Positions 1-9,394 are shown, numbered from the stretch's first letter. The stretch: 37,968 bases of DNA from JALEFZ01 sp039817415 (GCA_039817415.1 JBCBVV010000060.1:1-37968), one strand, 5' to 3'. Program-made: numbers and translations. The notes: a model not told the origin generated them from the sequence alone.

Positions 1-382
1 GTAGTCTAAACCGTATTGACAGGTGGGCTTGTTTACACTCTTCCTTTATCTTTGATTTTAATCCTCTAAAATTCTCATAATTTTAATGGATCTTTTCATA
101 AAAATTCCTACATATTAGGTACATATCATTCATATTAAAACTCCATAAACCTATCTACATATATTTCTCCTTTCTTAGAGTATCTCATCTTAGATAGTTA
201 AAGGTCTCGTTTAAGAGCTATACATACCATGTATGTTGGTACCAGCTAAGTTTTACAGTTCTATTTCGATTCCACTTTTTTTACAATTGTTAAGATATTT
301 CAACATATTTAAAAGCCCCACGTTCTAATTTGAGATGAGAAAATTATGGATTCCTAGAAAGATTACCCCCCATTACTGTTAA
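1..382. other. Intergenic, no gene seen
   Basis: This AT-rich stretch lies downstream of the minus-strand hydrolase gene that ends at 383. I found no open frame with coding character, no convincing terminator hairpin and no RNA gene in it. Confidence 0.5.
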
Positions 383-1696
383 TTAATCGAAATTCGCATC
401 CTTTTTTTCACTCGCCCACAGTTGCTTGTACAATTCTGCTCGGAATTTATCATTCAACTCATAACCAGGAGCTCTGACTTCATTGTTTTGAGACATGATG
501 ATGCCTACAAAATTTCGTTTGGGGTCTGCCCAAAAATGTGTGCATTCGTAGCCTCCGCCAATCCAAAGGCCAGCATCTCCATGCCCCTTAATTTTCATAG
601 AATCCCCACTAACCCATAGGTTGTATCCATCGTGTCCATAGGGATTATCCAGTTGGGTCTGAGGTGCATGCATTTCTTCTACTGTTTCTGTATTTAAATA
701 TCGGTAGCCATTTAGTTCTCCCCGCTTTAACAACATCCTTAAAAAATCGGCATATCCGTCAGCTGTCCCTAGCATACCTTCTCCACCCAAATACAGGGGA
801 TGTTCCATGTCATAATCAGGAACATCCGGACCAAAAATATCCAGCTCTCCCCTTTTGGCTTTTCTCAGGACAGAATCCCTACCCGTAAAGGTGGGCAGCA
901 ATTTCTCACCGACAGGCAAGCCATATCGTAAGCCCTCAATCTTCATCGGCTCAGTTATACGCTCTTCCACCAATTGCTTGAGGCTTTTATGGGTCGCTCT
1001 CTCCGCCAATAATCCTAGAACGGTGGTATTGGTGCCATAATGGTATTTCGTTCCAGCATGCTGAATCAAAGGTAGCTGGCTCATTCTCTGGATGAGATCC
1101 TCAGAGTTCTTCGCTTTCGGTAAATTCTGGGAGGCTATCATGGAATCTAGGCAAGCAAAGCCTGTCGTCGCATAATAAAAACCTGCTTCATGTGTGAGGA
1201 GTTGTCGGATGGTCATGATTGAATTATTCGCCACAAACTTAATCGGACAAGCATTCCCCTTTTCACCCCATGTATACTCCAATAAGCTTTTCCCACTGTT
1301 CGAAACCGCCACAGGCAAATCTTTAAATTCGGGAATGTAAGCTGAAACAGGATCGTTGAGGGCTAGCACCCCCTCCTCTATTAAATCCAATACAACGGAT
1401 ATCGTTACTATTTTGCTCATGGACCAGATACGAATCCAAGTATCGCCGTTTATGTTTTCGTCAGGCAATAGTTCTTCATTTACAGAACTATATTCATACA
1501 AAACCTCCCCATCTATATTTTCCAAGCGCGCATAGATGAAAGGATAAAATCCTTCCTGTACGAAGTTGTGTAAGACACTATCCAATGAATCAGGATTCGT
1601 AATCCCTATTGTATCACGCTCAGTTTGCTGTTGACATGAAAAAGCCATGATACATAACGCGAGGGAACAAACAAGAAGGTGTATTTTTTTCTGCAT
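383..1696 (-). CDS. Beta-lactamase-family serine hydrolase, lipoprotein
   Basis: A 437-residue class C beta-lactamase/esterase-fold hydrolase, probably an EstB-like esterase or peptidase rather than an antibiotic resistance enzyme. The N-terminus is a lipoprotein signal (MAFSC, lipid Cys at 21), so the protein should be membrane anchored outside the cytoplasm. The catalytic SxxK motif is SMSK at 92-95, the tyrosine motif is Y220 (YGTN), and the third box is the WIGGG stretch around 378-382 in place of KTG, which is typical of the esterase-like branch. The conserved LLTHEAGFYY stretch near 167 and the FWADPKRN stretch near 388 also fit. The ATG start opens the signal sequence directly. The substrate cannot be read from the sequence. 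It appears to be monocistronic. Confidence 0.9.
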   Translation of the reverse strand: MQKKIHLLVCSLALCIMAFSCQQQTERDTIGITNPDSLDSVLHNFVQEGFYPFIYARLENIDGEVLYEYSSVNEELLPDENINGDTWIRIWSMSKIVTISVVLDLIEEGVLALNDPVSAYIPEFKDLPVAVSNSGKSLLEYTWGEKGNACPIKFVANNSIMTIRQLLTHEAGFYYATTGFACLDSMIASQNLPKAKNSEDLIQRMSQLPLIQHAGTKYHYGTNTTVLGLLAERATHKSLKQLVEERITEPMKIEGLRYGLPVGEKLLPTFTGRDSVLRKAKRGELDIFGPDVPDYDMEHPLYLGGEGMLGTADGYADFLRMLLKRGELNGYRYLNTETVEEMHAPQTQLDNPYGHDGYNLWVSGDSMKIKGHGDAGLWIGGGYECTHFWADPKRNFVGIIMSQNNEVRAPGYELNDKFRAELYKQLWASEKKDANFD

Positions 1697-1854
1697 AGCT
1701 ATCTGCTTTTTCTTAAGCTCGAGTGGAGACTTGGTATAATAACATTGCCTTACCTAAGGTAGCCATGATTTGTCAAAATGCGATAGCGTGGGAATTCCTT
1801 AAATTCATAGCTCCCTAAGGCGGTTATTATTTCAGCTATCAAACTGTGTTTCAT

Positions 1855-2225
1855 CTATTGTAATACATCATACATCCAATTCATTTCGGAATCAATCCAA
1901 GACTGTAGGTCCAAATCTTGTTGGTCATAATCTCCGAACATCGCTTCTACCAATTCTATTCCTTTCTTATCGTATTGAAATAAGGCATAAAACGGATCTT
2001 GATATGCATTAAAACAGTTGTGGTCTTTTGGGACAGGCAACCAGTTAATCTTCCCCAATAGGTTAGTAGTCTATTATTTTCAACTGACCTTCTCCTATGA
2101 CCATTACCTAGACGATTAGCCCCATTATCTTTGTTAGATTTCCAGTCATTTATCCCAACCGATTCATGTTCATCGTAGTCAAATGTTTCTTGGACACCAA
2201 AGAATAATTTCCATTCTAATTTAGT
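1855..2225 (-). pseudogene. Degenerate gene remnant (frameshifted)
   Basis: The 3' part (1855-2058, 67 codons) is an open frame with only a TTG start, encoding an acidic, aromatic-rich tail ending in NWMYDVLQ. Directly upstream a second frame is open for about 55 codons (roughly 2060-2225) and reads like protein (WKLFFGVQETFDYDEHESVG), but it is in a different frame and has no start. The simplest reading is the remains of one gene broken by a frameshift near 2060-2070 and truncated by the neighbouring gene end. I do not recognise the family. A genuine small gene at 1855-2058 is the alternative. Confidence 0.35.
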
Positions 2226-4936
2226 TTAATAATTTTCTCAACTCTGAGCTGATTATTCGTGGGATTTACCATTCTAATTAAATACAGCCCAGCTGACAGG
2301 CTAGATATATCAACATTTGTGGATACAGAATTGCCCTTTAATGATTGAAGAATTTTTCCGTTGATATCCAATATTTCAATATGATAGTTGTGCCAAGAAC
2401 CTGAAATTGAAAACAATCCCTTGGTAGGATTTGGATATAGGGTAATATGATTCTGATTCAACTTTACATCTTGGCTGTTGGTAGTCAACTTACAGGGAGT
2501 TACTGAATGGGTATAGGATGGTACTGAGCCACCTACGAAATTGGTCTTGGTTCCTATACAATTGAGTATTTCCATGAAATTACTGACTTTCAAATATTGA
2601 CCGGAAGGCAAGTAACCTACACAAATGGGCATATTCATATTTGTGTTAGTATTTGCGGCTATTTTACCCCCCATGATACCTGTTGCGCTCACCGCATGAT
2701 TGGGTAAAATCGTACCACCGTACGACATTTGATAGGTATTTTGTAATTGCTGATTGGATACATTCACAAATTGACTGGGTATAATCTGTCCTTCTGGCGA
2801 TGCCTCATATCCAGATAATATCGGAACAAAAGAACCATCTTGCTCATCAAAATACAGCCTCTGATTATTATAACTCCCATAGTTTAACACAATCCTATCG
2901 GGAAACATAAAGTAAAGGGGATGTCTATCTATTGGAATTGAAAAATCGTTCTCCATTTCTATGTCTACATAATCTGAAGAAGGAAAACTTGAATGGCTAG
3001 AAGTGGTAATTCCATCTATCAATAGATTCCTGTCTGTTTGCACGGGTTCTGTAATGACAAAATTCGTTTGATTGCTATAGGTACCACAGCTTACTGTAAT
3101 TAAACCTTGGCGAGGTACGATCATTCCAGTGGCAAATCCCTGCACAGTCGCATTCTCGTAGATATGTTTACCCTGGGTCCACTTATGGCTATTATCAATT
3201 CCAATAGAATTGATATGGCCATCATCATTAAACAGCCTAAGGTTTTTAAACGTCATTCGTTCAGAAAGATTTACCTCTACCCCTTTCCAATGAATATTCC
3301 ATGCAGTAAAATTCTCAAAGGTAGAATGTACGCTGGCTAAATAGGCTGGAGAATACTCCATCATCTCGCCAAAAAATTGGGTATGCATGTAATAGGAGGA
3401 AAAACCAATGATGGCTGAGTACGCTTCATTGTCTTTAAACTCTTGAACAGGCACCCAACCTGTTGCCACTACCTCTCTTTGTGGATTGAGTAAGTGATTA
3501 TTAGGCACATTAGCAGGATCAAACACATTGACCAAGCCCTCTCTTATGGGTTCTCGCAAACCCTCTGGCCAGTATATAAAGCCATGGCCCGAACAACCAC
3601 TCGCTACATTGCCCGTCATCACAACCAAACCACCATGAATCCAAAAGCCATCCCCTTGAAAAGCAAAATCTTGTTCGTCTCCTCTAATATCAGGTGCAGA
3701 TTCCACATCATCCATCGGAAATCCTGGTGGAATTCTCGGATAATTTGGGTTGATCGTGCGGATTGCGATATTTCGCTTAAAAGAGCCAATTTCATCTCCC
3801 GCTTCAGTTTGAAAAGCACCACCTACAACATTGTAAGAGACATTGTCTTCAAAATGAACATAAGAAGAGTGGTTTGCATAGGCCCATCCTGGATCATCTT
3901 CTACCACACAACCTCGAACATAAGCTGGGGATAAAGTAGGACTTACCCCTCCTCGATGAAAATGAACGGAATAGCGTCCTCTAATATTGGTTCGAGCACC
4001 TTGAATAAAGATATCATTATCATTTGTTGAAGCAGGATTGAGCATCCATCCATCAATGGGAATTGTTTTTCGGGTTCTTCCCAGTTTTGAGAATCGAATA
4101 TTATTGATGTCTACATCTTGGGTATGCATGAACATCGTATGTCCTCTTTCCAAGCTAGCAGTTGCAGCGTTTTCAGATTCAATGATTATGTTTCGATTCA
4201 AATTAGCGACATGAACCCTAAGGTCTGGGGCAGGTACATCTGAATGGTTTTTTGTTAAGGGTGCCGTCAATGTCAGGGTGCTTCCAGCAATAGATTGAAT
4301 AACAGCCACCTCATCACCAGTGGGGGTGTTGGAACTGCTAGTACCTGTAATGGCAATTCTATCTCCTACCTCCCATCCTGAAGGCGCATAAGCTAGCTCG
4401 ATAACAGTAGCTCCTAATACTGGATTCCTTGCCACTTTTAGCCAATCGGTTTTATCCGCACCATAGATAACAGTTTTTCCCATGAGCACTAAGCCCTTTT
4501 CAAATTGTGGCGTAGTCAAATCGGTAATGTCCCCTTCGTCAATTATTGTAATTGTACAAGTGGTACCTGCAGGCACAGGATCAGTTGCTGTCCCCATTTC
4601 CAATTCTCCCATCATGCCCTGCACGATGGTTTCCACTAAAAGTGAAGTATGGCTATGTGTAGCAAATTTTAGTTTGCCATCATTCCTGATTATTTTGATT
4701 CTTTCGGCGATTTCACCGTCAACGGTCAGTTCCATCCCCATGGGAATGTGGATTTTTGCCCCATTACTAGGTTTTGTTTGATTCGCCCATGTACCAGGGT
4801 TTGACCATTCTCCGGAATGTTGCACGACATGGGTTGCCTGGTTTACAGGTAGCAAATCAAGCGGACTTTGAGCTATTGCAGTTGATATACTGATGCAAAA
4901 GAAAGTAAAGATTAAGAGCCACTTATGAGTAACCAT
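2216..4936 (-). CDS. Secreted G8-domain, beta-helix protein with T9SS tail (CEMIP-like)
   Basis: A 906-residue exported protein. Residues 1-22 form a signal peptide (cleavage after AIA). Residues about 40-160 match a G8 domain: GEWSNPGTW, then a PxGxxVxI-like strand, then an iron-hydrogenase-like LDGEI turn, the arrangement found in CEMIP/TMEM2 and PKHD1 proteins. The middle (about 240-720) is a run of short beta-strand turns typical of parallel beta-helix repeats, for example the FEDNVSYNVVGGAF turn. The last ~75 residues are a type A type IX sorting domain (LYPNPTKGLFSISG near the start, ending in VEKIIKLN), so it should cross the outer membrane through the Por machinery. Animal homologues act on hyaluronan, so a polysaccharide-related role is inferred, helped by the neighbouring polysaccharide lyase. 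The enzymatic activity is unproven. Confidence 0.85.
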   Translation of the reverse strand: MVTHKWLLIFTFFCISISTAIAQSPLDLLPVNQATHVVQHSGEWSNPGTWANQTKPSNGAKIHIPMGMELTVDGEIAERIKIIRNDGKLKFATHSHTSLLVETIVQGMMGELEMGTATDPVPAGTTCTITIIDEGDITDLTTPQFEKGLVLMGKTVIYGADKTDWLKVARNPVLGATVIELAYAPSGWEVGDRIAITGTSSSNTPTGDEVAVIQSIAGSTLTLTAPLTKNHSDVPAPDLRVHVANLNRNIIIESENAATASLERGHTMFMHTQDVDINNIRFSKLGRTRKTIPIDGWMLNPASTNDNDIFIQGARTNIRGRYSVHFHRGGVSPTLSPAYVRGCVVEDDPGWAYANHSSYVHFEDNVSYNVVGGAFQTEAGDEIGSFKRNIAIRTINPNYPRIPPGFPMDDVESAPDIRGDEQDFAFQGDGFWIHGGLVVMTGNVASGCSGHGFIYWPEGLREPIREGLVNVFDPANVPNNHLLNPQREVVATGWVPVQEFKDNEAYSAIIGFSSYYMHTQFFGEMMEYSPAYLASVHSTFENFTAWNIHWKGVEVNLSERMTFKNLRLFNDDGHINSIGIDNSHKWTQGKHIYENATVQGFATGMIVPRQGLITVSCGTYSNQTNFVITEPVQTDRNLLIDGITTSSHSSFPSSDYVDIEMENDFSIPIDRHPLYFMFPDRIVLNYGSYNNQRLYFDEQDGSFVPILSGYEASPEGQIIPSQFVNVSNQQLQNTYQMSYGGTILPNHAVSATGIMGGKIAANTNTNMNMPICVGYLPSGQYLKVSNFMEILNCIGTKTNFVGGSVPSYTHSVTPCKLTTNSQDVKLNQNHITLYPNPTKGLFSISGSWHNYHIEILDINGKILQSLKGNSVSTNVDISSLSAGLYLIRMVNPTNNQLRVEKIIKLN

Positions 4937-4992
4937 GATTGGATGTTTTAATAATCAATTATTTGACTACACCAACAATCGCTTTATCTCTT

Positions 4993-5005
4993 TTTGCCCT
5001 ACTTT
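4993..5005. promoter_or_regulatory. Possible shared upstream motif TTTGCCCTACTTT
   Basis: Thirteen bases about 57 bp upstream of the G8 gene start resemble TTTGCCCTTTCTTT about 70 bp upstream of the lyase start (7305-7318). They could mark co-regulation of the two secreted enzymes, but the match is short and AT-rich, so it may be chance. Confidence 0.15.
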
Positions 5006-5252
5006 CGTATTTATTTTTTTGGGGATATAAGTCTGCATCGCATTTCCAATAGTTTTTATTTTCTTCTTCTGGTTTCAGTAAAACCTGAAGTTTTTAGATT
5101 ACCTGCTTATCTCACATGTCATTTTCCCCTATTTCAAACTATTATGGACTATTTGAATATCTCGAAGAGCTAGGTCTAACCGAGCTATTGAAGGACAGAT
5201 GATATAAAAAATAAGACTTGGTTCTCGATGCTCATTTTTTCAACAGAATTTA

Positions 5253-5411
5253 GAGACTGTTCAAGATTAATACTTCTTGTTTACAGTTATCTTTCAAGAA
5301 CCTGAGTGTGCACCTTTTTCTTACGTGAGCCCCACTAAAGCTCCAAAAAATACTGCTTCAGAAGCTTAGCATCCTACCTGTAAACTAAAAATGATACACC
5401 TAAACAGTCTC
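5253..5411. mobile_element. 159-bp MITE-like element with 34-bp imperfect TIRs and TTA target duplication
   Basis: The ends are inverted repeats: each starts GAGACTGTT and, after exactly 17 less conserved bases, each has GTTTACAG. Over 34 bp the two ends agree at 25 positions. Flanking both ends is TTA (5250-5252 and 5412-5414), consistent with a 3-bp target duplication such as IS5-type (TNA) elements make. There is no open frame inside, so it is a miniature or internally deleted element that would need a transposase in trans. The right-hand TTA, read on the minus strand, is the TAA stop codon of the polysaccharide lyase gene. Confidence 0.7.
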
Positions 5412-7235
5412 TTAATGTTGGACTGAAATTTTATAAGTACCCACCACTTTGCGCCTATCCAAAACCTTCACGAAGTATATTCCATTTGTTAACGAAGAGA
5501 CATCAATCATTGATTCTACAGGCTTCATTATTTGTGATAGAATAATTTTACCCTCTCCATTAAATAATTCAATCTTATAGACATCAGGATTGAAGTTTTT
5601 CACATAAAGGATATCCTTGGCAGGAACAGGATAAACTATCCCTTCATTTTTTAGTGGATCTGGGCTAATGGAAGTGGTATTTCCTTCTACGGCAAAAGGC
5701 CCAACATCATTTGCGGTTAAAGACCTGAAACGAATCGTTGATGTACTGTAATGGTCTGCACCAGGATTGCTTAAAAGGGGTCGTTCTTGCCCTTCAATGT
5801 CCTCTCCTATGGAATCAATGTTCAAGGTATTTTCATACAAGGGAGATGCAAGGGTTGTACGCCAAACATGAATAGAGCTATCCCATTCCAGAAAAGGATT
5901 TTCATGGACAACTTCACTTGTGTCGAAAGTAGTACTTGTAGCACCGGTTAGCGTAGTAGCATTGCCTGTTGGGTACATCAAATTGTTTATCCATGAAATG
6001 TTGCTTCCTTGATCGTTTTGGGTATCGACTATTTCTACTAAACTATTCTCTGATCCACTTATGAGATTATTGGCTATTTTTATCCCCTCTAAATCTTTGT
6101 TGTACTTATTGTTATTATCATATCCTATCTCAATGCCATGGGTATTGTTAACCAAGGTGTTAAAAAGGATTGACACCCTTTCTGCTCTAAAATGTTTGGA
6201 TAAGTTCGAGCTTTGCCCGTCAATTGCATCACCTAAGGTAAGGGTTAAGGGGGCATCCCAACGGGTACCATTAAGTCCTTCCATATAATTATTGATGATT
6301 AAATGATCTGTACCGTATATTCGGATACCCCCTGTATACAAGGAAGCCCCTGCAGGAGAGGTTCCCACCGGCTTATTATCACCAAAGAAGTAGTTGCCCT
6401 CCACTCTATTTCTGTTTCCATGGCGAAGAGATAGCGTTCCGTAGCTTTTTCTAAAGGTATTATGCCTGATGATGTTGTCACAGGATTTAACGGAAACAAT
6501 TTCGGGATCACCGTCGCAGTCTTCGAATAAATTATGTTCTACGACAGTAAATCCACTGCTAAGCGACATTTCACTCCATCCAATTCTAATGGATTCCTGT
6601 TCATTAACCGCCCTAGGACCATTGTTTTTGAAATGGTTATGATCTATCCTGTCATACTGAGATTGATAATAGACTTCCTCAGAACCCGTATTATCGAATG
6701 AGCCATCTACTGTAATGTAATGGCCAGGCATATTTTTATTCTGAAATATATTGTGGTCGATCCTATTATGATGGCTAGGGTAATTGAAAGGATAAGTATT
6801 GTCATTCCATACGCCTCCTATAAAGACCCACTTAATTGATTCCGTGCTTGCTAATTCAAACACATTTCTGGTAATCCGTATGTTGTTACTTCCCTCTAAT
6901 TTGACTAAGGTATTATCTCCTTGTCCGTCAAAGACAAAGCCTTCTAAAGTAACAAAAGCGGACTTCCGAATAACAACATGTGATTCCCCCGTCAAGGTGA
7001 CACCTCCAATCGTTTCAGCTTTTATGATAACAGGATTAGTTGAGGAGGCGATAATTTCAAAAGTGGCTTCAAAGTCATTATAAGTCCCATCCTTAACAAC
7101 AAATACCCCACCATTAGCTGATGCATTTACAGCATTTGCTAAGTCATCCGGATCGTCAAAAGTTTGCGCCCATAAACTTGAAAGAGACAAAATGAAATAG
7201 AAAAGGAGTATCGTGTTAATGTAGGCTAATTTCAT
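5412..7235 (-). CDS. Polysaccharide lyase family 6 (alginate lyase type), T9SS-secreted
   Basis: A 607-residue exported lyase of the PL6 family, whose members cleave alginate (or dermatan/chondroitin B) by beta-elimination. It opens with a signal peptide ending near LWAQ. The parallel beta-helix carries the family signature: NEQES at about 211-215, then DPE (D243, E245) and VKS with K250, then LRHGN with R271. The K-to-R spacing of 21 and the acidic pair at K-7/K-5 match the Ca-binding and catalytic residues known for AlyGC and chondroitinase B (first ligand Asp instead of Glu). The C-terminal ~75 residues are a type IX sorting domain (VYPVPAKDILYVKN). An upstream TTG at 7259 extends the frame, but the ATG at 7235 begins the signal peptide and is preferred. 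It probably degrades external alginate alongside the G8 protein. Confidence 0.9.
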   Translation of the reverse strand: MKLAYINTILLFYFILSLSSLWAQTFDDPDDLANAVNASANGGVFVVKDGTYNDFEATFEIIASSTNPVIIKAETIGGVTLTGESHVVIRKSAFVTLEGFVFDGQGDNTLVKLEGSNNIRITRNVFELASTESIKWVFIGGVWNDNTYPFNYPSHHNRIDHNIFQNKNMPGHYITVDGSFDNTGSEEVYYQSQYDRIDHNHFKNNGPRAVNEQESIRIGWSEMSLSSGFTVVEHNLFEDCDGDPEIVSVKSCDNIIRHNTFRKSYGTLSLRHGNRNRVEGNYFFGDNKPVGTSPAGASLYTGGIRIYGTDHLIINNYMEGLNGTRWDAPLTLTLGDAIDGQSSNLSKHFRAERVSILFNTLVNNTHGIEIGYDNNNKYNKDLEGIKIANNLISGSENSLVEIVDTQNDQGSNISWINNLMYPTGNATTLTGATSTTFDTSEVVHENPFLEWDSSIHVWRTTLASPLYENTLNIDSIGEDIEGQERPLLSNPGADHYSTSTIRFRSLTANDVGPFAVEGNTTSISPDPLKNEGIVYPVPAKDILYVKNFNPDVYKIELFNGEGKIILSQIMKPVESMIDVSSLTNGIYFVKVLDRRKVVGTYKISVQH

Positions 7236-7478
7236 GTCAGGTGAATGATTGTTGTTCAATAGGCAGAATCCATTAGGGGAAATCTTCGAGATAAGTTACA
7301 CTTCTTTGCCCTTTCTTTGTTGCCAATAACAGATCAAGTAATTGCAGAAGGTAGCAACCCCAACGTTTGGCTATGTGGAAGAAGTTAGCATTTTTTATGA
7401 CCACTTTTTAACCTGAAGCAGGTTACCCCTTCTATATCACATTTTTATGACTTATTGAGACTTTTGCCGATATATTCA

Positions 7479-7512
7479 AAAATTGATGTGGCGTCCCCAC
7501 CACATCAATTTT
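7479..7512 (-). terminator. Intrinsic terminator of the GXWXG gene
   Basis: A 13-bp perfect stem (AAAATTGATGTGG at 7479-7491 pairing with 7500-7512) with an 8-nt loop. On the minus strand the 3' arm runs into a T-run. It sits about 110 bp downstream of the gene that ends at 7624. The remainder of 7236-7623 holds no gene that I can see. Confidence 0.7.
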
Positions 7513-7623
7513 CCATTTTTTATCCTGAAACAAAGAATTCGTGACTGAGCATATGCATAATCTTATCCCATTCTCTTGATGGGTGAATGGAAATACACAT
7601 GCTGTCACAGCTCCATTGAATCA

Positions 7624-8652
7624 CTACATATTCTTTTGGGTGAAATTTAAAATAAATTCGCCTGCTTCTTTTAAGTTACCATCTACACACAATTTTAAGG
7701 CTTCTATTTGTGCCTCCTCTTGATCCACTACAAATTCGAAAAACGCCCTTTCGTCTGCGGGTGCTATTTCTCTCAATTCTTTAAGCTTTTCATTGTAGGC
7801 AACAGTTTGATCCAACATGGTTTTATATAGGATTGAACCTGGTAAAATGTCAATCCCAAGAGTTCCAAGACCTACCTGGATATTGGCTATCAACCTGGGC
7901 TCTTGAGAAAAACCATACTTCTTGGCAAAAGGGGCATACTTATCTTTGAGGAATTCTTCAAAAGTGACCCAAGAATTAAAGAATTCCTTTTCCTCTTCGC
8001 TAGTTCCTTTTGTCGCCATAGTCCTAGCACTCTTTAAGGCAAAAGCCCTGTTTTGAAGTTCCATGTCAAATAGCTCCTTTACTTTTGTATCTATTGCTTG
8101 TAGAGGGGCGATCTCATACTCAGTATGATCATCACGTTCTAAGATAAAGAAGAAAGGCTCTGGGTTTCCTTTAAGATCCATTGCACCTAGCACCTTATTT
8201 TCGTCTATTTTGACAAATGTATCCTTGACAGGGATCTCATCATAAACCATGGTTGCTGAAACCCTTCCCCTGTATTCAAGGTTTCTTAGGCGCGCCTTAC
8301 TTTTTTTGGTTTCAAGGAGAAATCTACCCATGTTCATGATCGTCTCCATGATTTTTGTTTTGGGAAGTTCAATCCTTAAGGGCATTAAGGCTGGGTTGAC
8401 GGCATATAATTCTTTTTTGTCTTCTCCGAAAAATACAAGTGGATGCACTTCTTCGTTGTTTAAGAAAATTTTACCGTAAAAACCCGAAGCATCAAAAACT
8501 TCATCTAGAAGGTGCCCTGTTATGATATCAGAACCTTTCCATCTTCCGTGCATAAATTCCACCGGAACCGGTTCTAGGCTATCGAAAGCTTCAAGGACTT
8601 TTTCCTTAGTAGCTTTAGGACTTGCTAAAATCTCATTGATTAAATTTGACAT
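7624..8652 (-). CDS. GXWXG/DUF4334 protein fused to a helical domain
   Basis: A 342-residue cytoplasmic protein with no signal peptide. Residues about 25-75 form a GXWXG domain (GRWKG at 36-40, followed by GFYGKIF) and 119-172 a DUF4334 domain (LRNLEYRG, then SATMVYDEIPVKD, then VLGAMD). Residues about 188-342 form an extra all-helical domain homologous along its whole length to the protein encoded just upstream (8679-9230): both share QNRAFA, SWVxFExFL, KYxPFA and SQExR. GXWXG/DUF4334 proteins are usually under 200 residues and of unknown function, so this fusion is longer than usual. The start is 26 bp after the upstream stop, which suggests one operon, probably under the neighbouring Crp-type regulator. 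Confidence 0.85.
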   Translation of the reverse strand: MSNLINEILASPKATKEKVLEAFDSLEPVPVEFMHGRWKGSDIITGHLLDEVFDASGFYGKIFLNNEEVHPLVFFGEDKKELYAVNPALMPLRIELPKTKIMETIMNMGRFLLETKKSKARLRNLEYRGRVSATMVYDEIPVKDTFVKIDENKVLGAMDLKGNPEPFFFILERDDHTEYEIAPLQAIDTKVKELFDMELQNRAFALKSARTMATKGTSEEEKEFFNSWVTFEEFLKDKYAPFAKKYGFSQEPRLIANIQVGLGTLGIDILPGSILYKTMLDQTVAYNEKLKELREIAPADERAFFEFVVDQEEAQIEALKLCVDGNLKEAGEFILNFTQKNM

Positions 8653-8678
8653 GGCTTGAATTGTTTTTAGTTGAGTAA

Positions 8679-9230
8679 TTATTTGTTGTTGTTTATAAAA
8701 TCAGCGAAGAGGTCTGCGGCTTCTTGGTTTTTACCTTTGATCCGAAACTCTATTGCTTTGATTTGTACTGCTTCTTGTGCCACTACAAAGTGTGCGAACT
8801 CGACATCTTCTTCATCCGCATAGCCAGGCAGTTTTTTGAGTTTTTCGAGGTAGGCTTTCGTTTGATTCAGCATGGATTTGTAGAATTTCCGTTTTGGGAG
8901 AATATCTGACGCGAGTTCACCAAAAAACGCTTGTGCCTTAGCTGTTCCTCTGGCTTCCTGGGAGAGTCCATGCTTATCTGCAAAAGGTTTGTACTTTTTT
9001 TGAAGAAATGTTTCAAACTCAACCCATGAATCATAAAAGATTTTATCGCCTTCTTTTTCCGCTTTTTCAGCGATTCCCGACATAGATCGTATGGCAAATG
9101 CCCTATTTTGAACCTCTTTATCAAAGAGTTTTAAGAATTCCTTCTCTCGATCTGAGTCTATATTAGTCTGACAATAGGCTGGAAAAGAAACCAACAGGAA
9201 GAAACATAATAACATATAGCGTGAGCCCAT
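8679..9230 (-). CDS. Exported stand-alone paralogue of the helical domain
   Basis: This gene encodes an exported version of the helical domain found at the C-terminus of the next gene. The preferred start at 9230 (MGSRYMLLCFFLLVSFPAYCQ) begins a clean signal peptide; an ATG at 9317 would add 29 residues with no signal character. The mature part carries QNRAFAIRS, YDSWVEFETFL, KKYKPFADKHGLSQEAR and a C-terminal FVVAQEAVQIKAIE helix. I do not recognise a named family. It is the first gene of a two-gene operon. A pair of identical CRP-like boxes lies 165-210 bp upstream of the preferred start, between it and a Crp/Fnr regulator gene. A periplasmic partner of the cytoplasmic fusion is plausible but is only inference. 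Confidence 0.75.
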   Translation of the reverse strand: MGSRYMLLCFFLLVSFPAYCQTNIDSDREKEFLKLFDKEVQNRAFAIRSMSGIAEKAEKEGDKIFYDSWVEFETFLQKKYKPFADKHGLSQEARGTAKAQAFFGELASDILPKRKFYKSMLNQTKAYLEKLKKLPGYADEEDVEFAHFVVAQEAVQIKAIEFRIKGKNQEAADLFADFINNNK

Positions 9231-9394
9231 TTTGAAGAATGGGGAACGCGATAGCCTGAGCATAGCAGGTTGATTGGACCTACTTTCTACATGAAGCAAT
9301 TGGATGTTTGATGACATGATACACTATCCTTAAGTGAAACTCTCAAAAGGATAACAGTAGCGTATCAGAAATTACTTTTTACTCCCTATACTTG

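Noticed and set aside
3494..3934. 146-codon plus-strand open frame
   Set aside because: It is antisense to the beta-helix part of the G8 protein gene, with no signal of its own and low-complexity residue use.
7236..7259. Longer TTG start for the polysaccharide lyase
   Set aside because: The ATG at 7235 starts a clean signal peptide; the eight added residues (MNNNHSPD) would precede it without benefit. The same reasoning was used for the TTG extensions at 10067 and 29844.
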